A DNA stretch of 64,000 bases from Meandrina meandrites. Lineage: Eukaryota; Cnidaria; Anthozoa; Scleractinia; Meandrinidae. The notes beneath the pieces are model-generated. The model had not been told where the DNA came from, did not search any database, and saw only the letters and a list, made by a program, of their open reading frames with translations. Every line of letters begins with the position of its first letter. The first letter of the stretch is position 1. The stretch spans positions 42,532,395-42,596,394 of the forward strand of contig OY855905.1 in the NCBI GenBank assembly GCA_963693305.1. Reading direction: 5' to 3'. Made by a program: the position numbers and the translations under genes. Below are positions 8,250 through 16,500 of this stretch, piece by piece.

Positions 8250-8341
8250 CAGAAATTATGTTTCTGTTTAACAAAGTTGATGGAGTTATTTATATTTACA
8301 ATTGAAATTTTTTAATTGAATATTTTATATTCTTTGTAATA
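8250..8341. promoter_or_regulatory. divergent promoter between coiled-coil gene and capsid gene
   Basis: 92-bp AT-rich spacer separating two divergent start codons. On the minus strand AATATAAATAACTCC precedes ATCAACTTTGTT (8281-8270), 20 nt before the ATG at 8249. On the plus strand AATATTTTATATTC lies just before the ATG at 8342. The ATCAACTTTG half matches the motif found near other starts in this element. Confidence 0.45.
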
Positions 8342-9601
8342 ATGGACGGTGTACAGGAAAACCTTCGGCCAACACGCAGTGAAAAAACTCTTGGCGCGCT
8401 AAGAGCGGAGCGCGCGGTAAAACGAATAACTTTCAACCCCACAGAAGCAAAACCAGAGGAAACGCTTTATGTTTCGGTTCCCAAGCTGAATGAAAACGAG
8501 GTCATTGTTCCTGGTTCACTTGCGCTGCGCTTCAACATCGATTTGAGTGGAGGTCATGCCAACAACTTTCTTGTAGACAATGTTGGACGGGCGCTAGTTG
8601 AAAAACTTGTTGTGAAGTACTCTAGCACCATACTGCAGGACACAGTTGGTTATGACATTTACAAGATATTCGAGGATCTCTTTCTATCACAGGAGGAGCG
8701 CGACAACATGTTTCAAGATGGAATCCAGAGTATGGGCCTCAACAAAATTCGCTCAAACGCGGGTGACAAGCAGACCACAGGCGTCGATTCGGAAAACAAA
8801 CTGAACGGGATTTACGGATCAAAATACAGGATACGACTTGACCACCAGATTTTGAACGACCACGGGACCTTTTATCCGCAGGCTCTATTCAACGATCTAG
8901 TGTTCGAACTGACACTTGCGCCAGCCTCTCAGGTTGTCAGAGGCTCCGATAAAACAAAACTGGAATACAAGCTGAAAAACATCCAGCTGGAGTACGAGAT
9001 GATAAGAAGCAAAACACTGGCAGATGAAGCCCTCAGCGAGTACACAAATGGAAAAGAATTTGCGTATGACCACATCCAGCGTGACGAAGTGGTTACCTTT
9101 GCCAAAGCAACAGACACAAGTCTGACTCTCAGAGTTAACCCGCAGAGAAGGTCCCTCAAAGGCATTTTGCTACTGTTTATCGAGCCCTATGTTGCTGGTG
9201 GAAGGCATTCAGAAAATTACTTTAACCCAGACCTAACGAAAATTAGTGTCACAGTGAACGGCTCGCCCAACAGGCTGTACAACAACGGACTTGAAGGAAT
9301 TGATATTTGGGAGGAGGTCAAACGCTTCTTTCTCAAAGCTGAAAACAAAACACAGCACATGAATGCAACAAAGTTTTATGCAGATAACAAGTTCGGGGTT
9401 ATGATCGATCTGCGTTCCATGGCTGATCACTCGATGCACGGAAGCGGCACGCGACTTGTAAACACAAAGGATGGAGTACAGCTGGAGCTTGAGAGGAATG
9501 CAAGCGGCTCTGGCAATGACAAAGTTAGATGCCACATTTACGTAATCAGCGACGCGCAGATGAATATATTAAAAAGGCAATTAGAATCTGTTCTGTATTA
9601 A
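8342..9601 (+). CDS. MCP: major capsid protein (double jelly-roll hexon-like)
   Basis: 419 residues, starting MDGVQENLRPTRSEKTLG. The sequence is of the Polinton/adintovirus major capsid type, the family of C. elegans F54H12.2-like proteins. Features are a basic N-terminus, a beta-rich first half with FNIDLSGGHANNFLVDNVGR and YDIYKIFEDLFLSQEERDNM, and a second half with RRSLKGILLLFIEPYVAGG and ISVTVNGSPNRLYNNGL. Length is in the normal range for the group. It would form pseudo-hexameric capsomers with the penton-like protein at the vertices (known for the family). Next downstream, 22 bp after its stop, is the packaging ATPase, the usual order for a morphogenesis block. Confidence 0.88.
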   Translation: MDGVQENLRPTRSEKTLGALRAERAVKRITFNPTEAKPEETLYVSVPKLNENEVIVPGSLALRFNIDLSGGHANNFLVDNVGRALVEKLVVKYSSTILQDTVGYDIYKIFEDLFLSQEERDNMFQDGIQSMGLNKIRSNAGDKQTTGVDSENKLNGIYGSKYRIRLDHQILNDHGTFYPQALFNDLVFELTLAPASQVVRGSDKTKLEYKLKNIQLEYEMIRSKTLADEALSEYTNGKEFAYDHIQRDEVVTFAKATDTSLTLRVNPQRRSLKGILLLFIEPYVAGGRHSENYFNPDLTKISVTVNGSPNRLYNNGLEGIDIWEEVKRFFLKAENKTQHMNATKFYADNKFGVMIDLRSMADHSMHGSGTRLVNTKDGVQLELERNASGSGNDKVRCHIYVISDAQMNILKRQLESVLY

Positions 9602-9623
9602 TATAGCAACTGAGTTGCTGAAG

Positions 9624-10220
9624 ATGGATCCGAGCAAGATACCCTTTAACGCTCTGATTGTGGGGCCGACAAATTCAGGCAAATCTAAATATGTGGTTGA
9701 CCAGATCTATGGCCCTTTCCGCGGCAAGTTTGACTACATTGTGCTTATCTGCCCAACATTCGCGCACAACAAGACCTACTACCGAATTGGTGAAAATGAT
9801 CCAAGAATGTTTGTGATAATATGCAAGCAGCACGAGGTTGAAATTTGGTTGAAGGCCGTGAGCTGGCTGTTTGAGGGCACCAACACGCTCATAATCCTAG
9901 ATGACTGCGCAGCCTCCAAAGATGTAAAAGGGCGCACAGGCCAGCTGGTGAATCTTGGCTTTTCCGCTCGACATATCGGCATCAGCGTTTGGGTGCTGAC
10001 CCAGAAGATAACCAGCATAACACCTTCCTTCCGTGAAAACGTGGCGGCTATCGTTTTATTTTACACTCCCTCAGCCAAAACTACGAAGGCAATATTTGAA
10101 GATTACGCCGGCGAACTCTCCCACGATGAGTACAAAAATCTGATTTCAAAGCTGAAAGAGCGGAAGTTCTCTTATCTCGTGTTCTCGCTTCGCTACCCCT
10201 ACGGATTATCAGAGGGGTAA
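9624..10220 (+). CDS. A32/FtsK-HerA-type genome-packaging ATPase
   Basis: 198 residues from the ATG at 9624 (MDPSKIPFNALIVGPTNSGK); an in-frame TTG lies three codons earlier. A Walker A motif GPTNSGKS is at about 14-21, and Walker B LIILDDC with the acidic pair is at about 90-96. A downstream polar motif follows (ISVWVLTQKI, about 131-140, with Gln as the likely sensor). Such small ATPases pump DNA into preformed capsids in Polintons, virophages and nucleocytoplasmic large DNA viruses. Length fits the compact Polinton form. No defect is seen. Confidence 0.9.
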   Translation: MDPSKIPFNALIVGPTNSGKSKYVVDQIYGPFRGKFDYIVLICPTFAHNKTYYRIGENDPRMFVIICKQHEVEIWLKAVSWLFEGTNTLIILDDCAASKDVKGRTGQLVNLGFSARHIGISVWVLTQKITSITPSFRENVAAIVLFYTPSAKTTKAIFEDYAGELSHDEYKNLISKLKERKFSYLVFSLRYPYGLSEG

Positions 10221-10280
10221 ACCCCACACCCCAGAGTTTTAAACTTTTTTGAATTAAAAAAATAAAAGTTGTATATAAAC

Positions 10281-10856
10281 ATGGGTGAACAAGAGTTCGC
10301 AGATGTTATAAACCTACTGGAAGCTGAGCCGTCAAGCAGCCCAGCTGATAGTAGCCTTGTGCCACAGTTGATATCAGGACCTAACATTCCTGCCCTTCGT
10401 GAGCAGCTGGCCGTGCTTGTATCAACAGGCAAATCCAAAGAGGCCATTGGAGTGCAGTTAACACATGAGCAGTTGAAACGCTTGACTGATAAAGAAGTTG
10501 AAAAGTACTACAAGAGATATGAAACCTTCGTTGGCAGCAAGACAACCGAAAGCATGGTTGACAACCTGCTTACGCTTGTGACAAGAGCCCTGCAAATGGT
10601 TATTGAAATAGATGACGTTGATGCCATGAAAAAAGAACTAAAAGAAGACTTCATTATTAACAAAGAAATGACAAATTTTGTTGGCAGTCTCTCTTTGAAA
10701 TATGGAAAATTTCTTGCTCCTATTTCTGCTGCTTTGATAACGGCGAAGCACATTGATTTTAATTCGCATTTGGAGAAAAATGACAAAGCAAAATTAGAAG
10801 AAATTCCTGAGCATTCCTCACCAACTACTGAACATTTGCAGACAAATTCTGAATAA
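10281..10856 (+). CDS. conserved Polinton helical protein, function unknown
   Basis: 191 residues. The ATG at 10281 (MGEQEFADVINLLEAE) directly follows TATATAAAC, so this start is chosen over an in-frame TTG at 10269. Predicted mostly helical. The conserved-looking centre contains QLTHEQLKRLTDKEVEKYYK and a region rich in Ile/Leu that ends FLAPISAALITAKHIDF. The last 35 residues are acidic and low in complexity. There is no classical membrane segment, though residues about 140-165 are moderately hydrophobic. This family recurs at the same place, after the ATPase, in coral Polintons; its role is not known. The start lies 60 bp after the ATPase stop. Confidence 0.72.
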   Translation: MGEQEFADVINLLEAEPSSSPADSSLVPQLISGPNIPALREQLAVLVSTGKSKEAIGVQLTHEQLKRLTDKEVEKYYKRYETFVGSKTTESMVDNLLTLVTRALQMVIEIDDVDAMKKELKEDFIINKEMTNFVGSLSLKYGKFLAPISAALITAKHIDFNSHLEKNDKAKLEEIPEHSSPTTEHLQTNSE

Positions 10857-10889
10857 TTGCTTAATAATTTTTTATTTGCTTAACATATA

Positions 10890-11363
10890 ATGTCAACCGA
10901 ACAATCCGAGAAGGTCGAAACCCCGCAACAACAGGTCGATATAACACAGCAAGCAACAACTCCAACTCCAACCACAGCCCCTCGCGTAAAAAATCCCAAG
11001 CGTGTGGCTGCTGGCAAAGCGGTTGCTGAAAGAACGCGGCTAGCCCGTGAACAACAGAAAAAAGCCGCAGCTGAGGCTGCTGTCATAATCGCAAACAACA
11101 AGGCAAAGGGTAGCAACTCAGTTGCTGATCCCCCGGTTTCTGAGCCAACACCGACTATTGCAGATGAAACCCTAAAAAGTACCGAAGAAAAAAATAGCAG
11201 TCTCAGCACCACACAATGGATTGGAGTTGTCGGCATAGTCGTTTCACTGATCGGTATTTATTACAAACGTGAAGAGCTCAAGGCCGCATTCAGCAAAAAA
11301 AATACACCTGAGCTACAACCTGCTCGCCCGACACAGACCAGAGTTTTAAGTCATATGGATTAA
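10890..11363 (+). CDS. basic, single-membrane-segment Polinton protein
   Basis: 157 residues. The N-terminal 30 residues are Gln/Thr/Pro-rich. A basic segment (about 33-63, VKNPKRVAAGKAVAERTR) could bind DNA or form a nuclear signal. A polar linker follows, then one hydrophobic segment (about 108-124, IGVVGIVVSLIGIYY) and a basic tail. The arrangement suggests a DNA- or membrane-associated virion protein; similar proteins occur in cnidarian Polintons. The ATG is preceded by AACATATA, with no better upstream start. Confidence 0.68.
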   Translation: MSTEQSEKVETPQQQVDITQQATTPTPTTAPRVKNPKRVAAGKAVAERTRLAREQQKKAAAEAAVIIANNKAKGSNSVADPPVSEPTPTIADETLKSTEEKNSSLSTTQWIGVVGIVVSLIGIYYKREELKAAFSKKNTPELQPARPTQTRVLSHMD

Positions 11364-11389
11364 ATATTTACGAATTAATATTATACCTC

Positions 11390-11404
11390 ATCAACTTTGT
11401 TGAT
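11390..11404. promoter_or_regulatory. palindromic motif ATCAAC-TTT-GTTGAT
   Basis: A 15-bp palindrome with a 3-nt centre, 10 bp before the ATG at 11415 and just after an AT-rich TATTATAC. The same motif in opposite orientation lies at 11808-11822; partial copies lie at 12539-12550 and 8270-8281, always close to a start codon. It is a candidate initiator or regulator-binding site shared by Polinton genes. Confidence 0.5.
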
Positions 11405-11414
11405 ACAATATATC

Positions 11415-11573
11415 ATGAAGAAAGTTGATATTCCACAAGTTCTTATCTCAACCGCAGCCATTTTTGGGATCGGACTGTTATGGTACGACTTCAATGTAAA
11501 GATTTTTCTTACAGTCCGCGATCTTATGAAGGCCACAATATTTGACCCGGACGTAGATAATAATTTTTATTAA
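11415..11573 (+). CDS. small membrane protein (52 aa)
   Basis: An ATG at 11415 opens a 52-codon frame ending in TAA at 11571-11573, protein start MKKVDIPQVLISTAAIFGIG. Residues about 8-24 are hydrophobic (a likely single membrane segment). The C-terminus is short and acidic (DPDVDNN). It sits between two other small genes with TATA-like sequence and the palindromic motif before it, so it is probably genuine. It is too short to assign to a family from sequence alone. Confidence 0.5.
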   Translation: MKKVDIPQVLISTAAIFGIGLLWYDFNVKIFLTVRDLMKATIFDPDVDNNFY

Positions 11574-11598
11574 AACTTTTGTAGGTTTTTATATAAAT

Positions 11599-11772
11599 AT
11601 GGTGGTAGTTCCAACGCAAACATTTGTTGTCAATTTTCTTGGCGGCGTCATCCTTTCTAGTTATTGGTTGTTTGTTACTTACAAGACAATTAATGAATTG
11701 ATTTGGTTGGCAGAAGACCCTTCGAATTTTGTTGAAGTGCAAGAGAAAGATGAAGCAGATGAGACAGATTAA
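11599..11772 (+). CDS. small membrane protein (57 aa)
   Basis: The ATG at 11599 follows TATATAAAT directly. The 57-codon frame ends in TAA at 11770-11772, protein start MVVVPTQTFVVNFLGGVILS. Hydrophobic residues about 8-28 form one membrane segment, followed by a strongly acidic tail (EVQEKDEADETD). TTAAAACTTTT about 20 bp before the TATA matches the upstream element of neighbouring genes. Like the 52-residue gene before it, it is probably a minor virion or membrane peptide (inference). Confidence 0.5.
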   Translation: MVVVPTQTFVVNFLGGVILSSYWLFVTYKTINELIWLAEDPSNFVEVQEKDEADETD

Positions 11773-11807
11773 TTTTTATTTAAACTTTTTGTATGTTTTA
11801 TATACGT

Positions 11808-11822
11808 ATCAACAAAGTTGAT
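11808..11822. promoter_or_regulatory. palindromic motif ATCAAC-AAA-GTTGAT
   Basis: The inverted-orientation copy of the palindrome at 11390-11404, 4 bp after TATATAC and 5 bp before the ATG at 11828. A TTTAAACTTTTT element lies about 20 bp upstream of the TATA. Position and sequence argue for a shared control site. Confidence 0.5.
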
Positions 11823-11827
11823 AAATA

Positions 11828-12049
11828 ATGTCAGACAACAAGCTTGTTAAAACCTTCATTGATGCTGCTACTATAACCGGTTTGGCTGCCGGCATCGGCT
11901 GGGTCGCAAAAAAGGTTGTGAAAGAGAATTTTACTTCTGACCCCAGCAGCAGTGCTATGAACTATGTGAAGTTCACCGCCGTCATGGCAGGTAGCATTGC
12001 GCTCAAACAGTACCTCGAGGACCAAAAAATCCTTCCCACCAGCATGTAA
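11828..12049 (+). CDS. small conserved Polinton protein (73 aa)
   Basis: 73 residues, starting MSDNKLVKTFIDAATITGLA. Moderately hydrophobic stretches at about 12-26 and 48-60 (FTAVMAGSIALKQYLE) flank a basic/acidic centre (KKVVKENFTSDPSSSAMNY). The ending LEDQKILPTSM and the DPSSSAMNYVKFT block look like a family recurring in coral Polintons at this position. Two weak membrane segments make a membrane-associated structural peptide plausible. Function is unassigned. Confidence 0.65.
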   Translation: MSDNKLVKTFIDAATITGLAAGIGWVAKKVVKENFTSDPSSSAMNYVKFTAVMAGSIALKQYLEDQKILPTSM

Positions 12050-12088
12050 ATTATTATTTGAAAAAACTCTGCTCTGTTATATAACACA

Positions 12089-12511
12089 ATGGCAAGTATC
12101 GCGATTATGGCTGGTGGGGCTATATTGAATGCTGCTGCTTTTATTGGTGGCAATTATCTTGCAAAGGCACTTGGCGGAGGTGACGCTGCACTTGATGAAA
12201 AAGTACGACATGACAAAGCTCTCGAGGCGTATCAAGCAGCTTATGCCAAATACTCCCGTGACCGCACCAAACTTCTCGACTGGATTGCGACTAACACGCA
12301 AATAAAAGAGCAGGCCAAACAGAACTTTACTAACACTGACTACGCCTTCAAACTGTACAACCAGGCGCACCCTGACAAACAAATGATACCCCCCAAAGAA
12401 CCCAAGTTCTCAGATTTTTATCAACCAAGCCAGCAGCAGAAAAATGGTGAACTCATGTTCGTGGGCGCTGGAGCTCTTGCTCTTGGCTACGCTGCCTTTC
12501 GTTTCCTTTAA
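12089..12511 (+). CDS. conserved Polinton small protein (140 aa), two hydrophobic ends
   Basis: 140 residues, starting MASIAIMAGGAILNAAAFIG. The N-terminus is hydrophobic and Gly/Ala-rich (about 3-27). The middle is helical and charged, with VRHDKALEAYQAAYAKYSRD and FSDFYQPSQQQK. The C-terminus is hydrophobic (LMFVGAGALALGYAAFRFL). This bracketed layout is strikingly conserved among coral Polintons as I know them, but no function is known. A role in the capsid or an internal membrane is inference. TATATAACACA immediately precedes the ATG, and the stop overlaps the next TTTAAACTTTTT element. Confidence 0.7.
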   Translation: MASIAIMAGGAILNAAAFIGGNYLAKALGGGDAALDEKVRHDKALEAYQAAYAKYSRDRTKLLDWIATNTQIKEQAKQNFTNTDYAFKLYNQAHPDKQMIPPKEPKFSDFYQPSQQQKNGELMFVGAGALALGYAAFRFL

Positions 12512-12530
12512 ACTTTTTTAATTCCTTACT

Positions 12531-12550
12531 TATATATTATCAACTTTGAT
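12531..12550 (+). promoter_or_regulatory. integrase promoter: TATATATT plus ATCAACTTTGAT
   Basis: TATATATT at 12531-12538 is followed at once by ATCAACTTTGAT (12539-12550), a partial copy of the element's palindromic motif that overlaps the start codon at 12549. TTTAAACTTTTTT lies about 20 bp further upstream. Same architecture as at 11828. Confidence 0.45.
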
Positions 12551-13541
12551 GGATGCCAAACTCGCAAAGATATACTATAGCCCTGGGGGCTACTGGAAAG
12601 GTTTTGCTGCAATCAAAAAATTAGCCGAAGCTGCCAAGGTACCAGAAGAAACCGCAAAAAAGTGGCTGTTCAAGCAAGCACTCTGGCAGATATTCCTCCC
12701 AGCGCCGAAGCGCATTCCTCGGCCGAAATTCGATGTACCTATACCCAACAAAGTGCACCAGGCGGATCTTCTTTTTTTGCCGCATGACAAACTACCCCGC
12801 GGACGCAAAGTTTTCAAATATGCACTCACAGTTGTTGATGTTGCAAGCAGATACAAAGAGGCTGAACCCTTGACATCGAAAAACTCTGATGAAGTTGCAC
12901 TGGCTTTTAAGAGAATTTACAAACGCTCACCTCTGAAATGGCCTGAACTTCTGCAGGTTGATCCTGGGCGTGAATTCATGGGCGCTGTTACAAAAGAAAT
13001 GGAAAATCACAAAACATATATTCGGCGTGGGCGAGTTGACATTCACCGTGATCAGGCCATTGTTGAACGTTTTAACCGCACCCTGGCTGAGCGCTTGTTT
13101 GGGCACCAGTACGCAGTTGAAATGCGAAAACCTGAGGGCCAGAGGTCCACGGAGTGGGTAAAAAGACTTCCTGAAGTTGTAGCCGCTCTGAACAATGAAG
13201 TCACAAGCCTTATCGGCAAGAAACCTGTAGTTGCCATCAAAGAAAAAAATATTTATGCAAAGCCATCCACACCTTATTTGAGGCCTGTTGGAGAAAGCGA
13301 AAAAAAGCTCCCCTCTCGTGTGAATGTTAGGTATTTGTACCAACCTGGCGAGCTTGAAGGTGGTGTTAAAAGAGCCACTGATCCAATCTGGTCTTTGAAA
13401 GTTTACAACATTAAACGTTCTTTTACCAAACCGAATCAGCCCGTTCTCTACTATTTGCATGACGGGCCCAAGCGCGGCTTCGTGCGTGAAGAACTGCTTG
13501 TTGTGCCTCCAAACACACAATTACCACCCGAGCGACTTTAA
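12549..13541 (+). CDS. INT: retrovirus-type DD35E integrase (Polinton)
   Basis: 330 residues from the ATG at 12549; a TTG precedes it in frame. The catalytic core is about 68-200. Asp73 lies in HQADLLFLP, Asp138 in LQVDPGREF and Glu173 in QAIVERFNRTL, giving the DD35E spacing. The C-terminal part (about 270-325, DPIWSLKVYNIKRSFT then GFVREELLVVPPN) is the chromo-like/SH3-like tail usual for Polinton integrases. I did not see a clear HHCC zinc finger at the N-terminus. It cuts and joins the element ends, producing 6-bp target duplications, which agrees with the TCTCTG repeats here. All catalytic residues are present. Its 3' end overlaps the polymerase gene's 3' end by 21 bp. Confidence 0.93.
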   Translation: MDAKLAKIYYSPGGYWKGFAAIKKLAEAAKVPEETAKKWLFKQALWQIFLPAPKRIPRPKFDVPIPNKVHQADLLFLPHDKLPRGRKVFKYALTVVDVASRYKEAEPLTSKNSDEVALAFKRIYKRSPLKWPELLQVDPGREFMGAVTKEMENHKTYIRRGRVDIHRDQAIVERFNRTLAERLFGHQYAVEMRKPEGQRSTEWVKRLPEVVAALNNEVTSLIGKKPVVAIKEKNIYAKPSTPYLRPVGESEKKLPSRVNVRYLYQPGELEGGVKRATDPIWSLKVYNIKRSFTKPNQPVLYYLHDGPKRGFVREELLVVPPNTQLPPERL

Positions 13542-16500
13542 AGCTTCTTCTATTTCTTTCATTTCTGTATTTGTTAATTCAATATCATCCATTTCTATAT
13601 TACTGAATAGAGATTCCATTTCTTCTATCTGGTTATTGTATCCGTATGCCCTTGTGTTTACCCCATTGTCAGCTATCCAGCGTTTTGAATCAAACGGGGA
13701 CAGTGAAATTTTATTTACATGTATGCCGTAGATCTCATGCCCATCGCTTCGCAACATTTTCATTCCGTGCCACATCTGCTCATTTTTAAATAGCACCTTC
13801 TTGTACTGTTCGTGTTTTATCTGCTTCTTTATAACATTTTTTTTCACCCCCTTCGCTTTTCTTACGTTTGTTTCGTCAATTTTTATCATGTTACAGCATT
13901 GCAACACTCTTGCTTTTGGATGATCTGTTTTTTTGACAAACTCTGCGTCTTTTTTCATTATTTCTTTTACCAAATCTGCGTCTTTTGCCATTATTGCCTG
14001 CACTTTTTTTCCTTTACAGCTGCACTCTTTTATTTCCGTCTCTGGAAATTCTTTCTTTAATTTTTCTATTCGCTGTTCGCTTTTACCTTCTGTCATTACC
14101 GAGTACATCTTTGACCTTAGTCCAACATACTCCGATATTGGAATCCCCGCACACTCGTCTTTCATTTTTCCCAGAACCTTTTTGTTTACTGTTGAGTGAA
14201 GTGGATGCTCCTTTGGGTAGTCTGATGTATCATAAAAACTCTTGTTTTTTTCGGTATCTTTGTAAACATCTTCTGTTTTAATTTCAAGCAGCAGGCTATC
14301 TGTGTCTGTGTACAACAGTTCACATTTTTCACCGTACTGCTTTTTCAGGTGGTTGTAAAAGAAGTCGTACATCAATATTTTGCTTTTATCTAAAATAGTC
14401 ATTCCTGTGTAAACTGGTTTGTTAAGTAACAAGCGGCTTTTGTGCATGTCAATCCCCACCAAGTTGTTTGTAAATATTACATGCCTTGCGTACAGCGGAC
14501 TTGCTACCAATTTCCTTATTTTGTCTCTTTCATTGCTGCGAACTATTCTTATGTCTACTCGGTTTCGCAGGTTTTCCATGGTTTTACCAAAAACTGAATT
14601 ATTCATCAGTTTGTAAAAGTCCTTTTCAAAGTCATTTTTTGCCTGCTTTCTAAATTCGGTGTTCATTCTGATGTATGGCTCCATCCAGCATTCTTGATCG
14701 AACTCTAACGCCCTTTTTACACGCTTCAGTTTCATTCCTTGTTTTAGATAAAATTTTAGATTTTCATAGTGTACTACGTAATCGTTTTTGTCCTCTAACG
14801 TGAGCAGAAGTTTTTTGCTGTTGGGTAATTTAAGTTTTAGATCTTTTATCAGTTTGTTTTGGTAGTCTGACATTTTTTCACTTTCTACAGCCTTTTTCTC
14901 CGGTGCCAGCGGGTAGCTGTTGTGCTCCTTATGCAGCTCTGGCGGGTATTCAAGATCAACTTCTAATATCCAACCTTTTTTGTCGTTTTCTTTTTTGTTC
15001 AAAATTTCTTCCTCAGTTGGCATCACCCTTTTCCATTTAAATCCGCTTTTTGGTAGGGGCTTGCTCATTGCCCAACCGTACAGATTGTTTGCGTCCAGAT
15101 ACATTATGTAGCTGTTCGGTTTGCTTTCGTCATAGTCTGATACCAAAGGATTGTTTGCCTTTGCGTACCTTTTGCTCACCATTGAGATACCCCCTCGGAT
15201 TCCTCTTTCTACGAAAAGATGCATGTCATGGTCTGTCAAAAGCTCGAGATTTACTCCTGTCATTTTTAAAAGTGCATCCCATGACAGACCTGGTGATGTA
15301 AAGTAGTGCGCTGGATCAAGTCCGTACTGCTTTAAACACAGTTTACGGAAATTTTCAAACACATCTGCTAGTAGCGCCACGTCTGTTTTTACGTATAAAT
15401 CGTGGTAATCCCCCAATGTTTTGCAATCAAAGGTTTTCCATACTTCCTTCGCGTGGGTGTATTCTTCTTCGCTTATGTGTTGATCATTTAGGCTGCTGTA
15501 AAATTCTTCTTTTGAGGGCAAACTTGTTTCTGCGAATTTTTCAAATGAATCCACATATTCGTATGGATAAATCCCTTTTTTGTATAGAAGTTCGCTGCAG
15601 TTTGATATTGATTTTGTGATTTTAAATGCCTCCTTTGGCGTTACTTCTACCAGCGAGTCTAAGCTTGTTAGCAAAAAGTTCAAACTGTCTATAAATCTCA
15701 GTCCGTCTACTGAAAATGTAATGTATTTTTCCATGTTGTTGGCCACACATTTTACTTCTTTATTCAGGTTTGCCATTGCCTGCATCAAATGGTGTGCGTC
15801 ATACCCCCTCAGATTGTGAAAGACAACAGGTACTTGGTGCGTTTTGGGATTTATTTTTAGTTTTAAGTTGCATTCGCTGTGTGCTGCTCCTCTAAATTTA
15901 CCTGTTAGATGGCAATGGTCTTTTACCGCGTCTCTGTAGTATTTATGAAGCAGTGGCTTTTTGCATGCGTAGCAGTTGGTTTGTTTCTCTGCTTTCTGCT
16001 TGTCATCTTTTCCCACCTTTTTCAGCTTTATCATTTCAAAATCATCTTCCTTTGTTGCGGATTCGCATAACAATTCCATAAGTTCGCTTTGCTGATTTAG
16101 CTGTTCGTAAAAACACCTTTTATGGTACTGCCCCTGGTATTTTTCTTTTTTTGTTATGTAACCTGTTGTGTAAACTGGTAGTGAGTCTAGAAAGTTTTCT
16201 TTTACCAGCTTTTTTTCACAAATGTGACAGCTTTCTGCGTTTTTAAAATTGTACCAATCTTCTTTTTCCATTGCTAGGGGTTTTACTTTTGAGAAGTTTT
16301 CTCTTATTTTATCCTTTACTTTTACCAACCTTTCCAAAAAGGATTTTACTGCGTTTTCTCCCCTGTATACAATAGGTCCTGTAACTTGTCCATCGCTTCT
16401 TACTATAACAAATGAGTAACCACATGCTTCATGGTGTTCTGTCTTTTCTGTGTAGCATTTGGATTTGTTTTTGTTTACGTAGTCTGGACCCCGTTCGCAT

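Noticed and set aside
12549..13541. Integrase as part of an LTR retrovirus or Ty3 element
   Set aside because: No reverse transcriptase, protease or LTRs are near; PolB, capsid and ATPase genes and the terminal repeats identify a Polinton.
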